From: Desulfobacterales bacterium
Lineage (GTDB): Bacteria > Desulfobacterota > DSM-4660 > Desulfatiglandales > Desulfatiglandaceae
Length of the DNA stretch: 6,816 nucleotides
Direction of reading: 5' to 3'
Assembly: GCA_027061865.1 (NCBI GenBank)
Contig: JAMOVZ010000373.1
Location: 1 to 6,816 of the forward strand
How positions within the stretch are numbered: position 1 is the first letter of the stretch; every line of letters starts with the position of its first letter. The notes under the pieces are model-generated. The model did no database searches. It was not told where the DNA came from and saw nothing but the letters and a program-made list of their open reading frames with translations. This document shows positions 1-6,711 of this stretch, in pieces. The translations under genes and the position numbers were made by a program.

Positions 1-110
1 GCCAATAGCGGCCTTCTCCACCAGTTTGTGATTCCAGGCTGGGCTTTGTAACCGCTGACAAAGTCAGCGACCCTGTTCCTTAGCTCTGAGACCATGTCAT
101 CAGGTTCCAT
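1..110 (-). CDS. N-terminal fragment of a possible QueG-like 4Fe-4S protein (runs off the left edge)
   Basis: Only the first 36 codons are inside the window, read leftward from an ATG at 110-108. A strong ribosome binding site, AGGAG, lies 5 bases upstream (116-120). The visible peptide begins MEPDDMVSELRNRVADF and continues through a PGITNWWRRPLL stretch. The T-x-W-R-x-P-L pattern about 30 residues in recalls the N terminus of uncharacterised iron-sulfur proteins annotated as epoxyqueuosine-reductase-like in anaerobes. That match is from memory and rests on a short segment, so the family call is weak; that this is a real gene start is much safer. It lies downstream of hdrB on the same strand but behind a terminator. 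A weak promoter could lie within 140-200: TTGCTT, 17 bases, then TATATA on the minus strand. Confidence 0.5.
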   Translation of the reverse strand, partial: MEPDDMVSELRNRVADFVSGYKAQPGITNWWRRPLL

Positions 111-175
111 GATTTCTCCTTATTTTTTATAACAAATTGCATCGGGACAACATATTTATTTATATAAAATAGCGC

Positions 176-206
176 AAAAAAGGAAGCAAAGGAGGTTGCT
201 TTGCCT
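176..206 (-). terminator. Rho-independent terminator after the hdrB-like gene
   Basis: Read on the minus strand, GCAAAG (204-199) pairs with CTTTGC (191-186) around a 7-base loop. A G-U and an A-U pair extend the stem to 8 bp, reaching the first base of the hdrB stop codon. After the stem come a few bases and then a run of six T (181-176 on the minus strand). The stem abutting the stop codon and the T tract fit an intrinsic terminator closing the hdr operon. An alternative fold of AAGCAA with TTGCTT uses the same bases. Confidence 0.65.
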
Positions 207-1069
207 TAAAGGAAATCTTTGATCCAGGTAAGATCTATTTTGTTCTTCTGGATTCCTAAGGCCTCTTCGTCCAGTCCCAAGGCCAACCCCAACAGCTGGG
301 TGTACAAGATACATGGGAGCCCTTGGTCCAAGCGGCCCTCAGCCAGTAGTCGGTGTTGAACATGGTCAAACTGAAGCTGGCAAAAGGGGCAGGCAATGCA
401 AAGGAGGCTAGCGCCTGCCTCTTTTGCGTTCAGGATCTTCTTGACAAGAAGCCTAGTAGAGATATCAGGGTTTAAACCATAGATGGGAGCCCCACAGCAG
501 TCCTGTTTAGCCGCCCAGGATATACTTTCGGCTCCTGTAATCTCTACTAATTCATCAAAAAATAGAGGGGGCTTATGTTGAGTAAAGTCAACCACCTCAC
601 GGGGCCTCATTAACTGGCAGCCATAGTGTGTGGCCACCTTCAGCCCTTTGAGGTGCGAGGTGATGGAATCATGAATTTTTTCTTTGATGCTGATTAAGAA
701 ATGAAGAAGATGCACGATTTCTGTGGTTCCACGAAACACCAGGCCATCTTGAGCAAGGATAGCGTTAGTGCCGGCTTTAACATTGTCATCGTTTTTCAGA
801 TAGTGGTATGCCTGCCTGAGGCTCAAGTAGCAGCCGTTGCAGAAGGTAAGAACCTGTAATCCTTCTTTCTCTGCCAAAGAGATGTTTTTGGCGGAGCAAG
901 CCAAGTAGGCCTCCAGGTCAAAGGTTCTCAATGGATATCCGCAGCACCCAAAGTTCTGAATATCCACTGGCTCCACGCCCAGCCTTCGTAACACACTATC
1001 TGTTGAGGTTTCGTATTGTTTTAATAACACTGGGGTGCTGCAACAGCGCTGGATTGCAATCCTTTTCAT
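206..1069 (-). CDS. HdrB-like protein with two CCG cysteine-rich domains
   Basis: This 287-residue protein resembles heterodisulfide reductase subunit B. It carries two CCG motifs: C9, C42-C43 and C77-x2-C80, then C151, C191-C192 and C227-x2-C230. The spacings (32 and 33 residues; 39 and 34) are at or near the family pattern. In HdrB each full CCG motif binds a noncubane [4Fe-4S] cluster that reduces a disulfide; the substrate here cannot be read from sequence. No signal peptide or membrane segment is visible, so it should be cytoplasmic and dock on the iron-sulfur part of its neighbour. The start at 1069 is chosen because its ATG overlaps the upstream stop as ATGA, an AAGGA site lies 9 bases upstream, and the first CCG motif then begins at residue 9, as usual. 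A 48-residue longer open frame exists but lies inside the neighbouring gene. HdrA is absent from the window. Confidence 0.9.
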   Translation of the reverse strand: MKRIAIQRCCSTPVLLKQYETSTDSVLRRLGVEPVDIQNFGCCGYPLRTFDLEAYLACSAKNISLAEKEGLQVLTFCNGCYLSLRQAYHYLKNDDNVKAGTNAILAQDGLVFRGTTEIVHLLHFLISIKEKIHDSITSHLKGLKVATHYGCQLMRPREVVDFTQHKPPLFFDELVEITGAESISWAAKQDCCGAPIYGLNPDISTRLLVKKILNAKEAGASLLCIACPFCQLQFDHVQHRLLAEGRLDQGLPCILYTQLLGLALGLDEEALGIQKNKIDLTWIKDFL

Positions 1070-2844
1070 TCGAGATCTTCCTTCTCGCCTCTCTTTTGCA
1101 AATGTCCTTTCACTTGGTTGGCAGCCATTAACTTTAGCTCTGCCAGGATATCGGCCACACGGACACCTTGGGGACATGCATCCTGGCAGAGATAGCAGCC
1201 AAGACAGCTCCACAGCATCTCAGAGCGGAATACTATATCCACAAGTCCTAGGTTTACCGCCCTAATAATTTGATGAGGCACCAATCCCAGCTCCCCGGGA
1301 GCGTCATCCACCACCCTGGTGACAGGGCATGCCGAGGAGCATGTAGTACATGTAAAACAGTAAGACAGAGAACTTCCCCGGAGGGATTTGGAAAGCAGGT
1401 TTTTCTTTTGCCGATCGATCTCATTAAGCTCAATGGTTTGAGTTGTACCGATCCCTGTGTCTAAACTCGCATTCAAGGCTTTCCGCACCGCCTTCAAGGG
1501 GCGGTGAAACCTATCAGGGCCAAGCAATTCTTGCTTTATGCCTCTGTAAAAGGAGAAAAAGGTAAGAACCAAAGGCTCCGGGATCTTAAGGAGATAGGCT
1601 TCCCTAACATAAAACCAGAGGGATTGAAGATTAATGCCAGAAGGGCATATATCGGTGCACCTATGGCAATTCGTGCACAAATATAGGCCTTGGAGCATAT
1701 CCGCGGCATCCTGATGGGAAGTATTTCCTCCCACCGCCATGGATCGTAGCTTTTGAATCTTCTCAGAAGGGAAGATGTTAGGATTTGGAATGGCACGGAA
1801 GGCCATTTCCACAGAACATACCTCAGTGCATAGCCCGCAATGAGTGCAGGCGTCAAGCTCAATGGCCTGTTTAGTGGCAATATTTGCCGGATCAGATGAA
1901 CTTTCATCCATCACAGCATTGGCTAACAGGCTCAGCGGTGTGGCCAAAAGGTGTAAGAATTTGGTGAAGGGAAATAAAGCGAGGGCTGCAAATGCTGTGA
2001 GGAAATGCATATACCATAAAAATATGGTTCCACCTGCCCGGTCAAGATCCCTGGCAATAGGCCTTAACAGCTTAGAGAAACCATAACTCATAAATGCCCA
2101 CTGGGGCCTTGCGTGACACGAAGCACAGCTCATCTCATGGATATCTTTGCCCGTTTCGAGAAGCCTTGAGTCGTCCTTTGGAAAGTCGGTGTCACTTGCT
2201 AGGCCATAATACCTCGCCCAATAGTATTCCAGGGCCTTTATGGCCCGGGGATCATCCTCATCCGAATAATCTTCGACCATTTCCAGGAATCTGGTCTTGG
2301 AGGTGATCTTTGTGCCCTCAAGAAAAATGCCTGATACCAGCATTACACCTAGAAATACCAATATGGCAATGTCAGCCCCTGATCTCTTTGTCTTTGCCGG
2401 AACAGTTAGGTGTTCCCTAAAAATCATCATTGCCAATCCTAACAGGACAAATAATCCTCCCAAATTTCTCAAAAAAAGGTACGGGTTTTGGGTGGATGCG
2501 TAATCGCTGATAAGGGGCTCCATTATAACGGCTTCCAAGGCGTGCATAACCAGCAATAAAGTGAAGCCCCAAAATACGAGCATGTGGGAGGCCCACCTGT
2601 AGGCGCTGGCCTGCAGAAGTCTGTTTTGAAGAAGCACATCAAAGAAGAATGCCCTTCCCAGATTAATTATCTTCTTGCTTGTGAGCATGGACAGGATGCC
2701 TTTCAAGGCAGATAAAAGCCTTTGGCCAGGAGAGGTGTCTTGACCGTGTATTCCGACAGAAATCCTGAACCAATTGTAGGTCTTACAAAGAATCCCTCCT
2801 GCAAATATACAAAGGGCCGCATACAGGGAAATAGTAAAAGTCAT
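1066..2844 (-). CDS. Fused HdrE/NarI-type cytochrome b and HdrC-type iron-sulfur membrane protein with a c-type heme site
   Basis: This 592-residue protein joins a heme b membrane domain to iron-sulfur domains. About five membrane helices are seen, near residues 3-20, 86-106, 127-142, 157-175 and 273-292. Candidate heme b ligands are H87 and H101 (helix 2) and H280 and H298 (helix 5); the 18-residue spacing in helix 5 is that of NarI. Between helices 4 and 5 is a loop of about 97 residues with a CASCH c-type heme motif (C240, C243, H244). Positive charges after helices 1, 3 and 5 put that loop in the periplasm, as heme attachment requires. The cytoplasmic part has four CxxCxxCxxxC motifs, at 333-343, 390-400, 496-506 and 547-557, implying four [4Fe-4S] clusters; the last pair is HdrC-like. 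The likely role is electron exchange between quinone or a periplasmic cytochrome and the downstream HdrB. An AGGA site lies 7 bases before the ATG. QmoC, DsrM and TmcC are related but have other domain orders or lack the c-type heme. Confidence 0.88.
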   Translation of the reverse strand: MTFTISLYAALCIFAGGILCKTYNWFRISVGIHGQDTSPGQRLLSALKGILSMLTSKKIINLGRAFFFDVLLQNRLLQASAYRWASHMLVFWGFTLLLVMHALEAVIMEPLISDYASTQNPYLFLRNLGGLFVLLGLAMMIFREHLTVPAKTKRSGADIAILVFLGVMLVSGIFLEGTKITSKTRFLEMVEDYSDEDDPRAIKALEYYWARYYGLASDTDFPKDDSRLLETGKDIHEMSCASCHARPQWAFMSYGFSKLLRPIARDLDRAGGTIFLWYMHFLTAFAALALFPFTKFLHLLATPLSLLANAVMDESSSDPANIATKQAIELDACTHCGLCTEVCSVEMAFRAIPNPNIFPSEKIQKLRSMAVGGNTSHQDAADMLQGLYLCTNCHRCTDICPSGINLQSLWFYVREAYLLKIPEPLVLTFFSFYRGIKQELLGPDRFHRPLKAVRKALNASLDTGIGTTQTIELNEIDRQKKNLLSKSLRGSSLSYCFTCTTCSSACPVTRVVDDAPGELGLVPHQIIRAVNLGLVDIVFRSEMLWSCLGCYLCQDACPQGVRVADILAELKLMAANQVKGHLQKRGEKEDLE

Positions 2845-2917
2845 AAAAAAATCCTATCAACCTTGCTGAGGATGGCGGTTTTAGACTCTAATCTTATGAT
2901 TTTTCCAATTTACATCA

Positions 2918-2946
2918 ATGATAAAATGGCACATTGTGGCATACAA
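2918..2946 (-). promoter_or_regulatory. Candidate sigma-70 promoter of the hdr-like operon
   Basis: On the minus strand TTGTAT (2946-2941) is followed after exactly 17 bases by TATCAT (2923-2918), which matches the -10 consensus at five of six positions. The -35 matches at three of six. A perfect TTGACA (2952-2947) lies just upstream but would need a poor -10 (CATTTT, 18 bases on). Either choice places the start of transcription about 60-75 bases before the ATG at 2844. The inverted repeat at 2931-2949 covers the -35 box and part of the spacer. Confidence 0.35.
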
Positions 2947-2949
2947 TGT
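2931..2949. promoter_or_regulatory. Perfect 7-5-7 inverted repeat, likely operator
   Basis: The sequence ACATTGTGGCATACAATGT has two exactly complementary 7-base arms around a 5-base spacer. It lies in the divergent intergenic region, overlapping the best minus-strand promoter candidate and about 50 bases upstream of the plus-strand -35 box. A binding site for a dimeric regulator is the simplest reading, and the adjacent XRE-type protein is the obvious candidate. The binding protein is inferred, not shown. It has no T run and is unlikely to be a terminator. Confidence 0.5.
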
Positions 2950-2961
2950 CAAGGTGTTGAC
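2948..2961. promoter_or_regulatory. Second, overlapping inverted repeat (5-4-5)
   Basis: GTCAAGGTGTTGAC has perfect 5-base arms around a 4-base spacer and shares its first two bases with the 2931-2949 repeat. Each arm contains TTGAC reading outward, so it also resembles two back-to-back -35 elements. It may be a second operator half, a divergent promoter core, or chance; 5-base arms alone are weak evidence. Confidence 0.3.
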
Positions 2962-3002
2962 TGATTCCTCTTTTTTATCTCGGTTTTCTCTCATGGAGCC
3001 AC

Positions 3003-3031
3003 TTGACAAAAATACCACAAAGTAGTAGTAA
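3003..3031 (+). promoter_or_regulatory. Candidate sigma-70 promoter of the regulator-metYXW operon
   Basis: A perfect TTGACA (3003-3008) is followed after 17 bases by TAGTAA (3026-3031), a poor -10 matching three of six consensus bases. Transcription would start near 3038, about 35-40 bases before the regulator ATG. A strong -35 with a weak -10 would suit a promoter that depends on an activator, but that is inference. Confidence 0.4.
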
Positions 3032-3075
3032 GGTAGAGGCCCATTTATTATGCCCATATACCCACAGGAGCCAGT

Positions 3076-3474
3076 ATGGATCCAAAGGAATTTATTTCCA
3101 TCAGATCAAGGCTGGGCAAAACCCAGAAAGAGCTTGCGCGGCTGTTGGGAATTTCTCTCAAGGCCGTGTGCAGTTATGAGCAGGGTTGGCGCAAGGTCCC
3201 TAGCTACATCGAGCGCCAGATGCTGCTCCTTGCAAGCAGGAAGTGTCCCACAGCGTATAACGGAAGGCCATGCTGGGATGTGAAGAATTGTCCTGAAAAG
3301 AGGCGGAACAGGTGCCCGGCATGGGAATTTCGGTTGGGGAATCTCTGCTGGTTCATTAGTGGCACCATGTGTCAGGGAAGAGACAGGAACAATTGGGAGG
3401 CAAAGATGAAGATTTGCAGAAAGTGCGAATGTTTCATCTTTTTCAACACTGGAAAGGATGGTGAAGATGGCTAG
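3076..3474 (+). CDS. XRE-type helix-turn-helix regulator with a C-terminal Cys/Trp-rich domain
   Basis: The protein has 132 residues. Residues 5-55 fit an XRE/Cro helix-turn-helix: [13 protein letters not shown] (15-27), then the recognition helix through C32-S-Y-E-Q-G-W. Residues 57-119 form a Cys/Trp-rich module: C57, C66-W, C72-P, C80-P-x-W, C91-W, C99, C114-x2-C117-x-C119. In all, ten of 132 residues are Cys. From memory, similar HTH plus 'CW...CP...CPAW...CW...GTxC...CRxC' proteins are common and uncharacterised in Desulfobacterota. The tail could bind a metal or iron-sulfur cluster, or sense redox state; none of this is shown. The ATG at 3076 has AGGAG 5 bases upstream (3066-3070). The stop codon lies inside the start of metY, so the two are probably translated together. 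It faces the hdr-like operon across a region with inverted repeats, a typical layout for an autoregulator or a regulator of both sides. Confidence 0.85.
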   Translation: MDPKEFISIRSRLGKTQKELARLLGISLKAVCSYEQGWRKVPSYIERQMLLLASRKCPTAYNGRPCWDVKNCPEKRRNRCPAWEFRLGNLCWFISGTMCQGRDRNNWEAKMKICRKCECFIFFNTGKDGEDG

Positions 3475-4765
3475 GCGGGAAAAAGGACTTGGGACAATCG
3501 CGGTCCACGGGGGCCAAAGGGTGGATCCTGTGACCAGGGCAAGGGCGGTGCCCATCTATCAGACAGTGGCTTACAATTTTGAGAGCACGGGGCAGGCTGC
3601 AAACCTCTTTGCCTTGCAGCCACCCGACTTCCCTGGCGGGATTTACAACCGTTTTACCAACCCCACTTACGAGGTGTTAGAAGAGAGAGTCGCCCAGATG
3701 GAGGGAGGCATTGCTGCAGCCTCCACTTCCTCAGGTCAGGCGGCAACACTTCTGTCCATTCTCACCATAGCAAACAGCGGAGACAACATTGTGGCCTCCA
3801 AGACGCTATATGGAGGCACTTACACCTTGTTTGACCTCACATTTTCAAGAAAGTTCGGTATCGAGGTCCGCTTTGTGGAACCCACAGCCCCGGCCTTTCA
3901 AGAGGCTATTGATGAAAACACGAAGGCCCTGTTTGCCGAGACCATTGGAAACCCAAAACTGAATGTGCTTGATATTGAAAGGGTTTCAGAGGTTGCCACC
4001 AACGCTGCCGTCCCTCTGATCTTGGACAATACCTTTGCGACCCCTTACCTTTGCAGACCCATCGAGTTCGGAGCTCACATAGTAATGCACTCCCTTACAA
4101 AGTGGATCGGGGGGCATGGAACATCCCTGGGCGGAATTGTGGTGGACTCGGGCAAGTTTGAATGGGGATCAGCGAATTTCCCAGAGCTAAGTGCCCCTGA
4201 CCCTGCGTATCGTGGAGGAATAACATATCTGGAGGAGTTTGGACAACTCGCCTACATAGTAAAGCTTAAGTCGCGTCTTACCAGGGACTTGGGGCCATGT
4301 ATGAGCCCGTTTAATGCCTTTTTGATACTTATGGGGCTTGAGACCCTGCATCTGAGGATGGAGCGCCACTGTGAAAACGCCATGGCCGTGGCTGAGTTTC
4401 TGCAGGCTCATCCGGCGGTAAGCTGGGTGCTGTATCCCGGGCTCAAGACCCATCCTACCCATGAATTGGCTCGTAGGTACCTTGAGGGTGGGTTTGGTGC
4501 TGTGGTGGGCTTTGGCATCAAAGGGGGGCTTGAGGCTGGCAAGCGCTTCATAGAGTCACTGGAGCTTTTCTCTCATCTTGCAAATGTGGGGGATGCAAAA
4601 TCTTTAGCTATCCATCCTGCAAGCACCACTCACTCGCAGCTCACAAAAGAGCAGCGGCTGGAGGCTGGGGTGAGTGAAGACTTTGTTAGGTTATCTGTGG
4701 GAATTGAGGACATAGAAGACATAGTTTACGATCTTACAAAGGCCCTGGATATGGCCGTAAAATAG
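3467..4765 (+). CDS. metY: O-acetylhomoserine sulfhydrylase (O-acetylhomoserine aminocarboxypropyltransferase)
   Basis: MetY makes homocysteine and acetate from O-acetylhomoserine and sulfide, using pyridoxal phosphate (PLP) in the cytoplasm. The 432-residue protein matches the Cys/Met metabolism PLP family along its whole length and has the usual MetY size. Visible landmarks are [14 protein letters not shown] near residue 27, the phosphate-binding Y60 and R62 in [14 protein letters not shown] at 89-93, D187 in [13 protein letters not shown], the PLP lysine K212 in [13 protein letters not shown], and the C-terminal [20 protein letters not shown] and RLSVGIE (R408). The AANLF segment and the FGIKGG stretch favour MetY over cystathionine gamma-synthase. 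I chose the ATG at 3467 because AAGGA (3454-3458) lies 8 bases upstream. An in-frame ATG at 3458 would add three residues but has a badly placed binding site. The start overlaps the regulator's stop by 8 bases. metX follows after 38 bases. Confidence 0.95.
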   Translation: MARREKGLGTIAVHGGQRVDPVTRARAVPIYQTVAYNFESTGQAANLFALQPPDFPGGIYNRFTNPTYEVLEERVAQMEGGIAAASTSSGQAATLLSILTIANSGDNIVASKTLYGGTYTLFDLTFSRKFGIEVRFVEPTAPAFQEAIDENTKALFAETIGNPKLNVLDIERVSEVATNAAVPLILDNTFATPYLCRPIEFGAHIVMHSLTKWIGGHGTSLGGIVVDSGKFEWGSANFPELSAPDPAYRGGITYLEEFGQLAYIVKLKSRLTRDLGPCMSPFNAFLILMGLETLHLRMERHCENAMAVAEFLQAHPAVSWVLYPGLKTHPTHELARRYLEGGFGAVVGFGIKGGLEAGKRFIESLELFSHLANVGDAKSLAIHPASTTHSQLTKEQRLEAGVSEDFVRLSVGIEDIEDIVYDLTKALDMAVK

Positions 4766-4803
4766 CCCCTAGGCGAGTTAGTGAGTATTGGAGAAAACAC
4801 AAA

Positions 4804-5976
4804 ATGAGTGAATATATTGAACATGATAGTGACGGCATTTCAGTAGGGCTGGTTGAGAAGAAACACCTTATTTTTGGCCATCCGCCAAACCAGATGAGGC
4901 TTGAAAGCGGTGCACTGCTCGGCCCCGTAACCATTGCCTATGAGACATATGGAGAATTAAATGCTGATAAAAGCAACGCAGTTCTTGTGTGCCATGCGCT
5001 TTCGGGTGATTCCCATGTGGCCGGCTACTACAGGGAGGATGACCCCAAACCAGGATGGTGGGACATCATGGTGGGGCCAGGCAAGGGAATTGATACTGAG
5101 AAATACTTTGTTATCTGCTCCAACATACTTGGGGGCTGTATGGGAACAACCGGGCCTTCATCCACCAATCCTTCAACTGGAAGACCCTATGGCCTGGATT
5201 TTCCGCTGGTCACCATTGGTGATATGGTAGATGCGCAAAAAGTCCTGGTGGATCATCTGGGGATTGACAAACTTCTTTGTGTAGCGGGGGGCTCAATAGG
5301 TGGAATGCAAGTGTTGGAATGGACGGTAAGGCACCCGGAGTTGGTCCAATCAGCCATTGCACTTGCCACCACCACCAAGCATTCTCCCCTTGCAATAGCC
5401 TTTAATGAAGTGGCCAGGCAGGCCATCATGGCTGATCCTAAATGGATGGGCGGACACTATTATGACGGCCCAAGGCCTGATCACGGATTGGCAGTGGCCC
5501 GAATGATTGGGCACATCACCTATCTGTCTGAAGAGTCCATGAGGGCCAAATTTGGGAGGAGGCTTCAAAACAGGGAGGCCTTCTCCTACAACTTTGATGC
5601 CGATTTTCAGGTGGAGAGCTATCTCAGGCACCAGGGACAGAAATTTGTAGAGCGCTTTGACGCAAATTCCTTCCTCTACATAACCAAAGCCGCTGACTAC
5701 TATGAGCTGGAACGGGATCATGGCCGAGGCTCTATAGTTGAGGCCTTCTCCAAGGCAAAGGCCAAGTTCCTGGTTGTCTCCTTCACTTCTGATTGGCTCT
5801 ATCCCTCATATCAGTCCAAGACAATTGTTCAGGCCATAAAGAGAGGTGGTGGAGAGGTGAGCTTCTGTGAGATCGAAGCAGACTGGGGGCATGATGCATT
5901 CCTGCTGCCCAATGAAAGGTTGAGTAATTTGATAAGGGGTTTTATGGAAAATGTCAGTTCTTCGATTCGCCGATAA
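4804..5976 (+). CDS. metX: Homoserine O-acetyltransferase
   Basis: MetX transfers an acetyl group from acetyl-CoA to L-homoserine, supplying the substrate of MetY. The 390-residue protein is an alpha/beta-hydrolase fold enzyme of normal length. It shows LESGALLGPVTIAYETYGEL (34-53), CHALSGDSHVAG, GCMGTTGPSSTNP (111-123), and the nucleophile S164 in GGSIGGMQ, where many homologues have GGSMGGMQ. The other triad members are D330 in TSDWLYP and H363 in WGHDAFLL. Some MetX-family members use succinyl-CoA and I cannot settle this from sequence; a neighbouring metY fits acetyl. The ATG has GGAG 10 bases upstream (4790-4793), and the N-terminal VGLVEKKHLIF stretch fits the family start. The 3' end overlaps metW by 26 bases. 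Confidence 0.94.
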   Translation: MSEYIEHDSDGISVGLVEKKHLIFGHPPNQMRLESGALLGPVTIAYETYGELNADKSNAVLVCHALSGDSHVAGYYREDDPKPGWWDIMVGPGKGIDTEKYFVICSNILGGCMGTTGPSSTNPSTGRPYGLDFPLVTIGDMVDAQKVLVDHLGIDKLLCVAGGSIGGMQVLEWTVRHPELVQSAIALATTTKHSPLAIAFNEVARQAIMADPKWMGGHYYDGPRPDHGLAVARMIGHITYLSEESMRAKFGRRLQNREAFSYNFDADFQVESYLRHQGQKFVERFDANSFLYITKAADYYELERDHGRGSIVEAFSKAKAKFLVVSFTSDWLYPSYQSKTIVQAIKRGGGEVSFCEIEADWGHDAFLLPNERLSNLIRGFMENVSSSIRR

Positions 5977-6580
5977 CGGGATAAGGTTTGATTTGCAGAT
6001 AATAGCCTCTTGGATAAGGCCAGGGAGCAGGGTCTTGGATCTAGGTTGTGGTGAGGGCTATTTGCTCCGTTATTTGAAGGACAACAAGCAGGTCAAAGGC
6101 AGTGGCATTGAGATAGACGAGACAAAGGTTGAGAAATGCATTGAAAAGGGGCTCAGTGTAATCCAAGGAGACATAAATGAAGAGATCCTGGAGTATTCAG
6201 ATGACAGCTTTGACTATGTGATAGTGAGCCAGACACTTCAGCAGGTCTACGAACCAGCACAGGTTTTGAGGGAGGTCCTGAGAATTGGTCGGTATGGGAT
6301 TGTGAGCTTCCCGAATTTCAGCCATTGGAAGGCAAGGGCCCAACTCCTATTTACCGGATATGCCCCTGTGACAAAATCACTCCCTTATCAATGGTATGAC
6401 ACGCCGAACATACGGGTGATTACCATCAAGGACTTCCGCAGGTTTTCCCATGAAGCCGGGTTCAGAATCCTCAAGGAAGTAGCTGTCGCCACTTCTGAAG
6501 ACCAGAAAGAGGGTAAAATAATAAGGATGCTGCCACCACTTAGGGCAAGTTACGGAATTTTTCTGATGGGAAAGAAATAG
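5951..6580 (+). CDS. metW: MetW, methyltransferase-fold partner of MetX
   Basis: The 209-residue protein matches MetW over its whole length. It has a class I methyltransferase fold: RFDLQIIASWIRPGSRVLDL near the start, the glycine-rich LDLGCGEG motif (29-36), the acidic GIEID (52-56), FDYVIVSQTLQQV (87-99), SFPNFSHWKAR (119-129) and LPYQWYDTPNIRVITIKDF (144-162). MetW is genetically linked to methionine synthesis and nearly always sits beside metX; reports describe it as needed for full MetX activity. No methyl acceptor is established. The gene starts inside the end of metX, in another frame, which suggests coupled translation and equal amounts of the two proteins. The ATG at 5951 has AAGGGG 11 bases upstream, a rather long spacing. 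A TTG at 5993 with AAGG 6 bases upstream is an alternative but would remove the conserved RFD residues. It is the last secure gene of the operon in this window. Confidence 0.93.
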   Translation: MSVLRFADNGIRFDLQIIASWIRPGSRVLDLGCGEGYLLRYLKDNKQVKGSGIEIDETKVEKCIEKGLSVIQGDINEEILEYSDDSFDYVIVSQTLQQVYEPAQVLREVLRIGRYGIVSFPNFSHWKARAQLLFTGYAPVTKSLPYQWYDTPNIRVITIKDFRRFSHEAGFRILKEVAVATSEDQKEGKIIRMLPPLRASYGIFLMGKK

Positions 6581-6585
6581 GGCAA

Positions 6586-6711
6586 ATGATAGCAAGCGCG
6601 AGCCACAACTCTGAAGAGAATGATAAAAAAGATGAGGCAAGCAGACAGCAGGTTGCAATAGCAGAGGTGGTTGCGGAAAATATAAGCCGTGTTAGCGGCA
6701 GAAGAAGCTAA
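6586..6711 (+). CDS. Doubtful small open reading frame, 41 codons
   Basis: An ATG five bases after the metW stop opens a 41-codon frame ending in TAA at 6709-6711. The peptide starts MIASASHNSEENDKKDEAS and is hydrophilic, with no Cys, membrane segment or motif I recognise. A weak AGGG (6579-6582) precedes the start by only 3 bases. Its position right behind metW in the same direction is the only real support. It could equally be the untranslated 3' end of the operon, or the remnant of a decayed gene: a second frame from a GTG near 6688 to a TGA after 6770 overlaps it. Confidence 0.2.
   Translation: MIASASHNSEENDKKDEASRQQVAIAEVVAENISRVSGRRS
6692..6711 (+). repeat. Short inverted repeat at the end of the met operon
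   Basis: TTAGC (6692-6696) and GCTAA (6707-6711) are complementary across a 10-base loop. The stem is short and no T run follows, so it does not qualify as an intrinsic terminator. The remaining bases to 6816 show no gene, RNA or repeat that I can support. Confidence 0.2.

Noticed and set aside
1070..1213. 48-residue N-terminal extension of the HdrB-like frame
   Set aside because: It lies entirely within the 3' end of the upstream iron-sulfur gene. The internal ATG at 1069 has a good ribosome binding site, forms an ATGA overlap and puts the first CCG motif at the usual place.
2925..2945. Sigma-54 promoter on the plus strand (TGGCAC followed by GGCAT)
   Set aside because: The GG and GC elements are one base too close, and the -12 element does not match TTGCA/T.
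2957..2962. TTGACT as a -35 box for the plus strand
   Set aside because: No acceptable -10 lies 16-18 bases downstream; the TTGACA at 3003 is better placed and a perfect match.
2845..3075. SAM riboswitch ahead of the met operon
   Set aside because: I find none of the conserved core or pairing pattern of SAM-I or SAM-II type leaders, and the expected leader before the regulator is only about 40 bases.
3106..3555. 149-codon minus-strand frame opposite the regulator and metY
   Set aside because: It lies opposite two well-supported genes, has no recognisable domain and is best explained as a shadow frame.
6692..6711. Terminator for the met operon
   Set aside because: The stem is only 5 bp with a 10-base loop and there is no T run after it.
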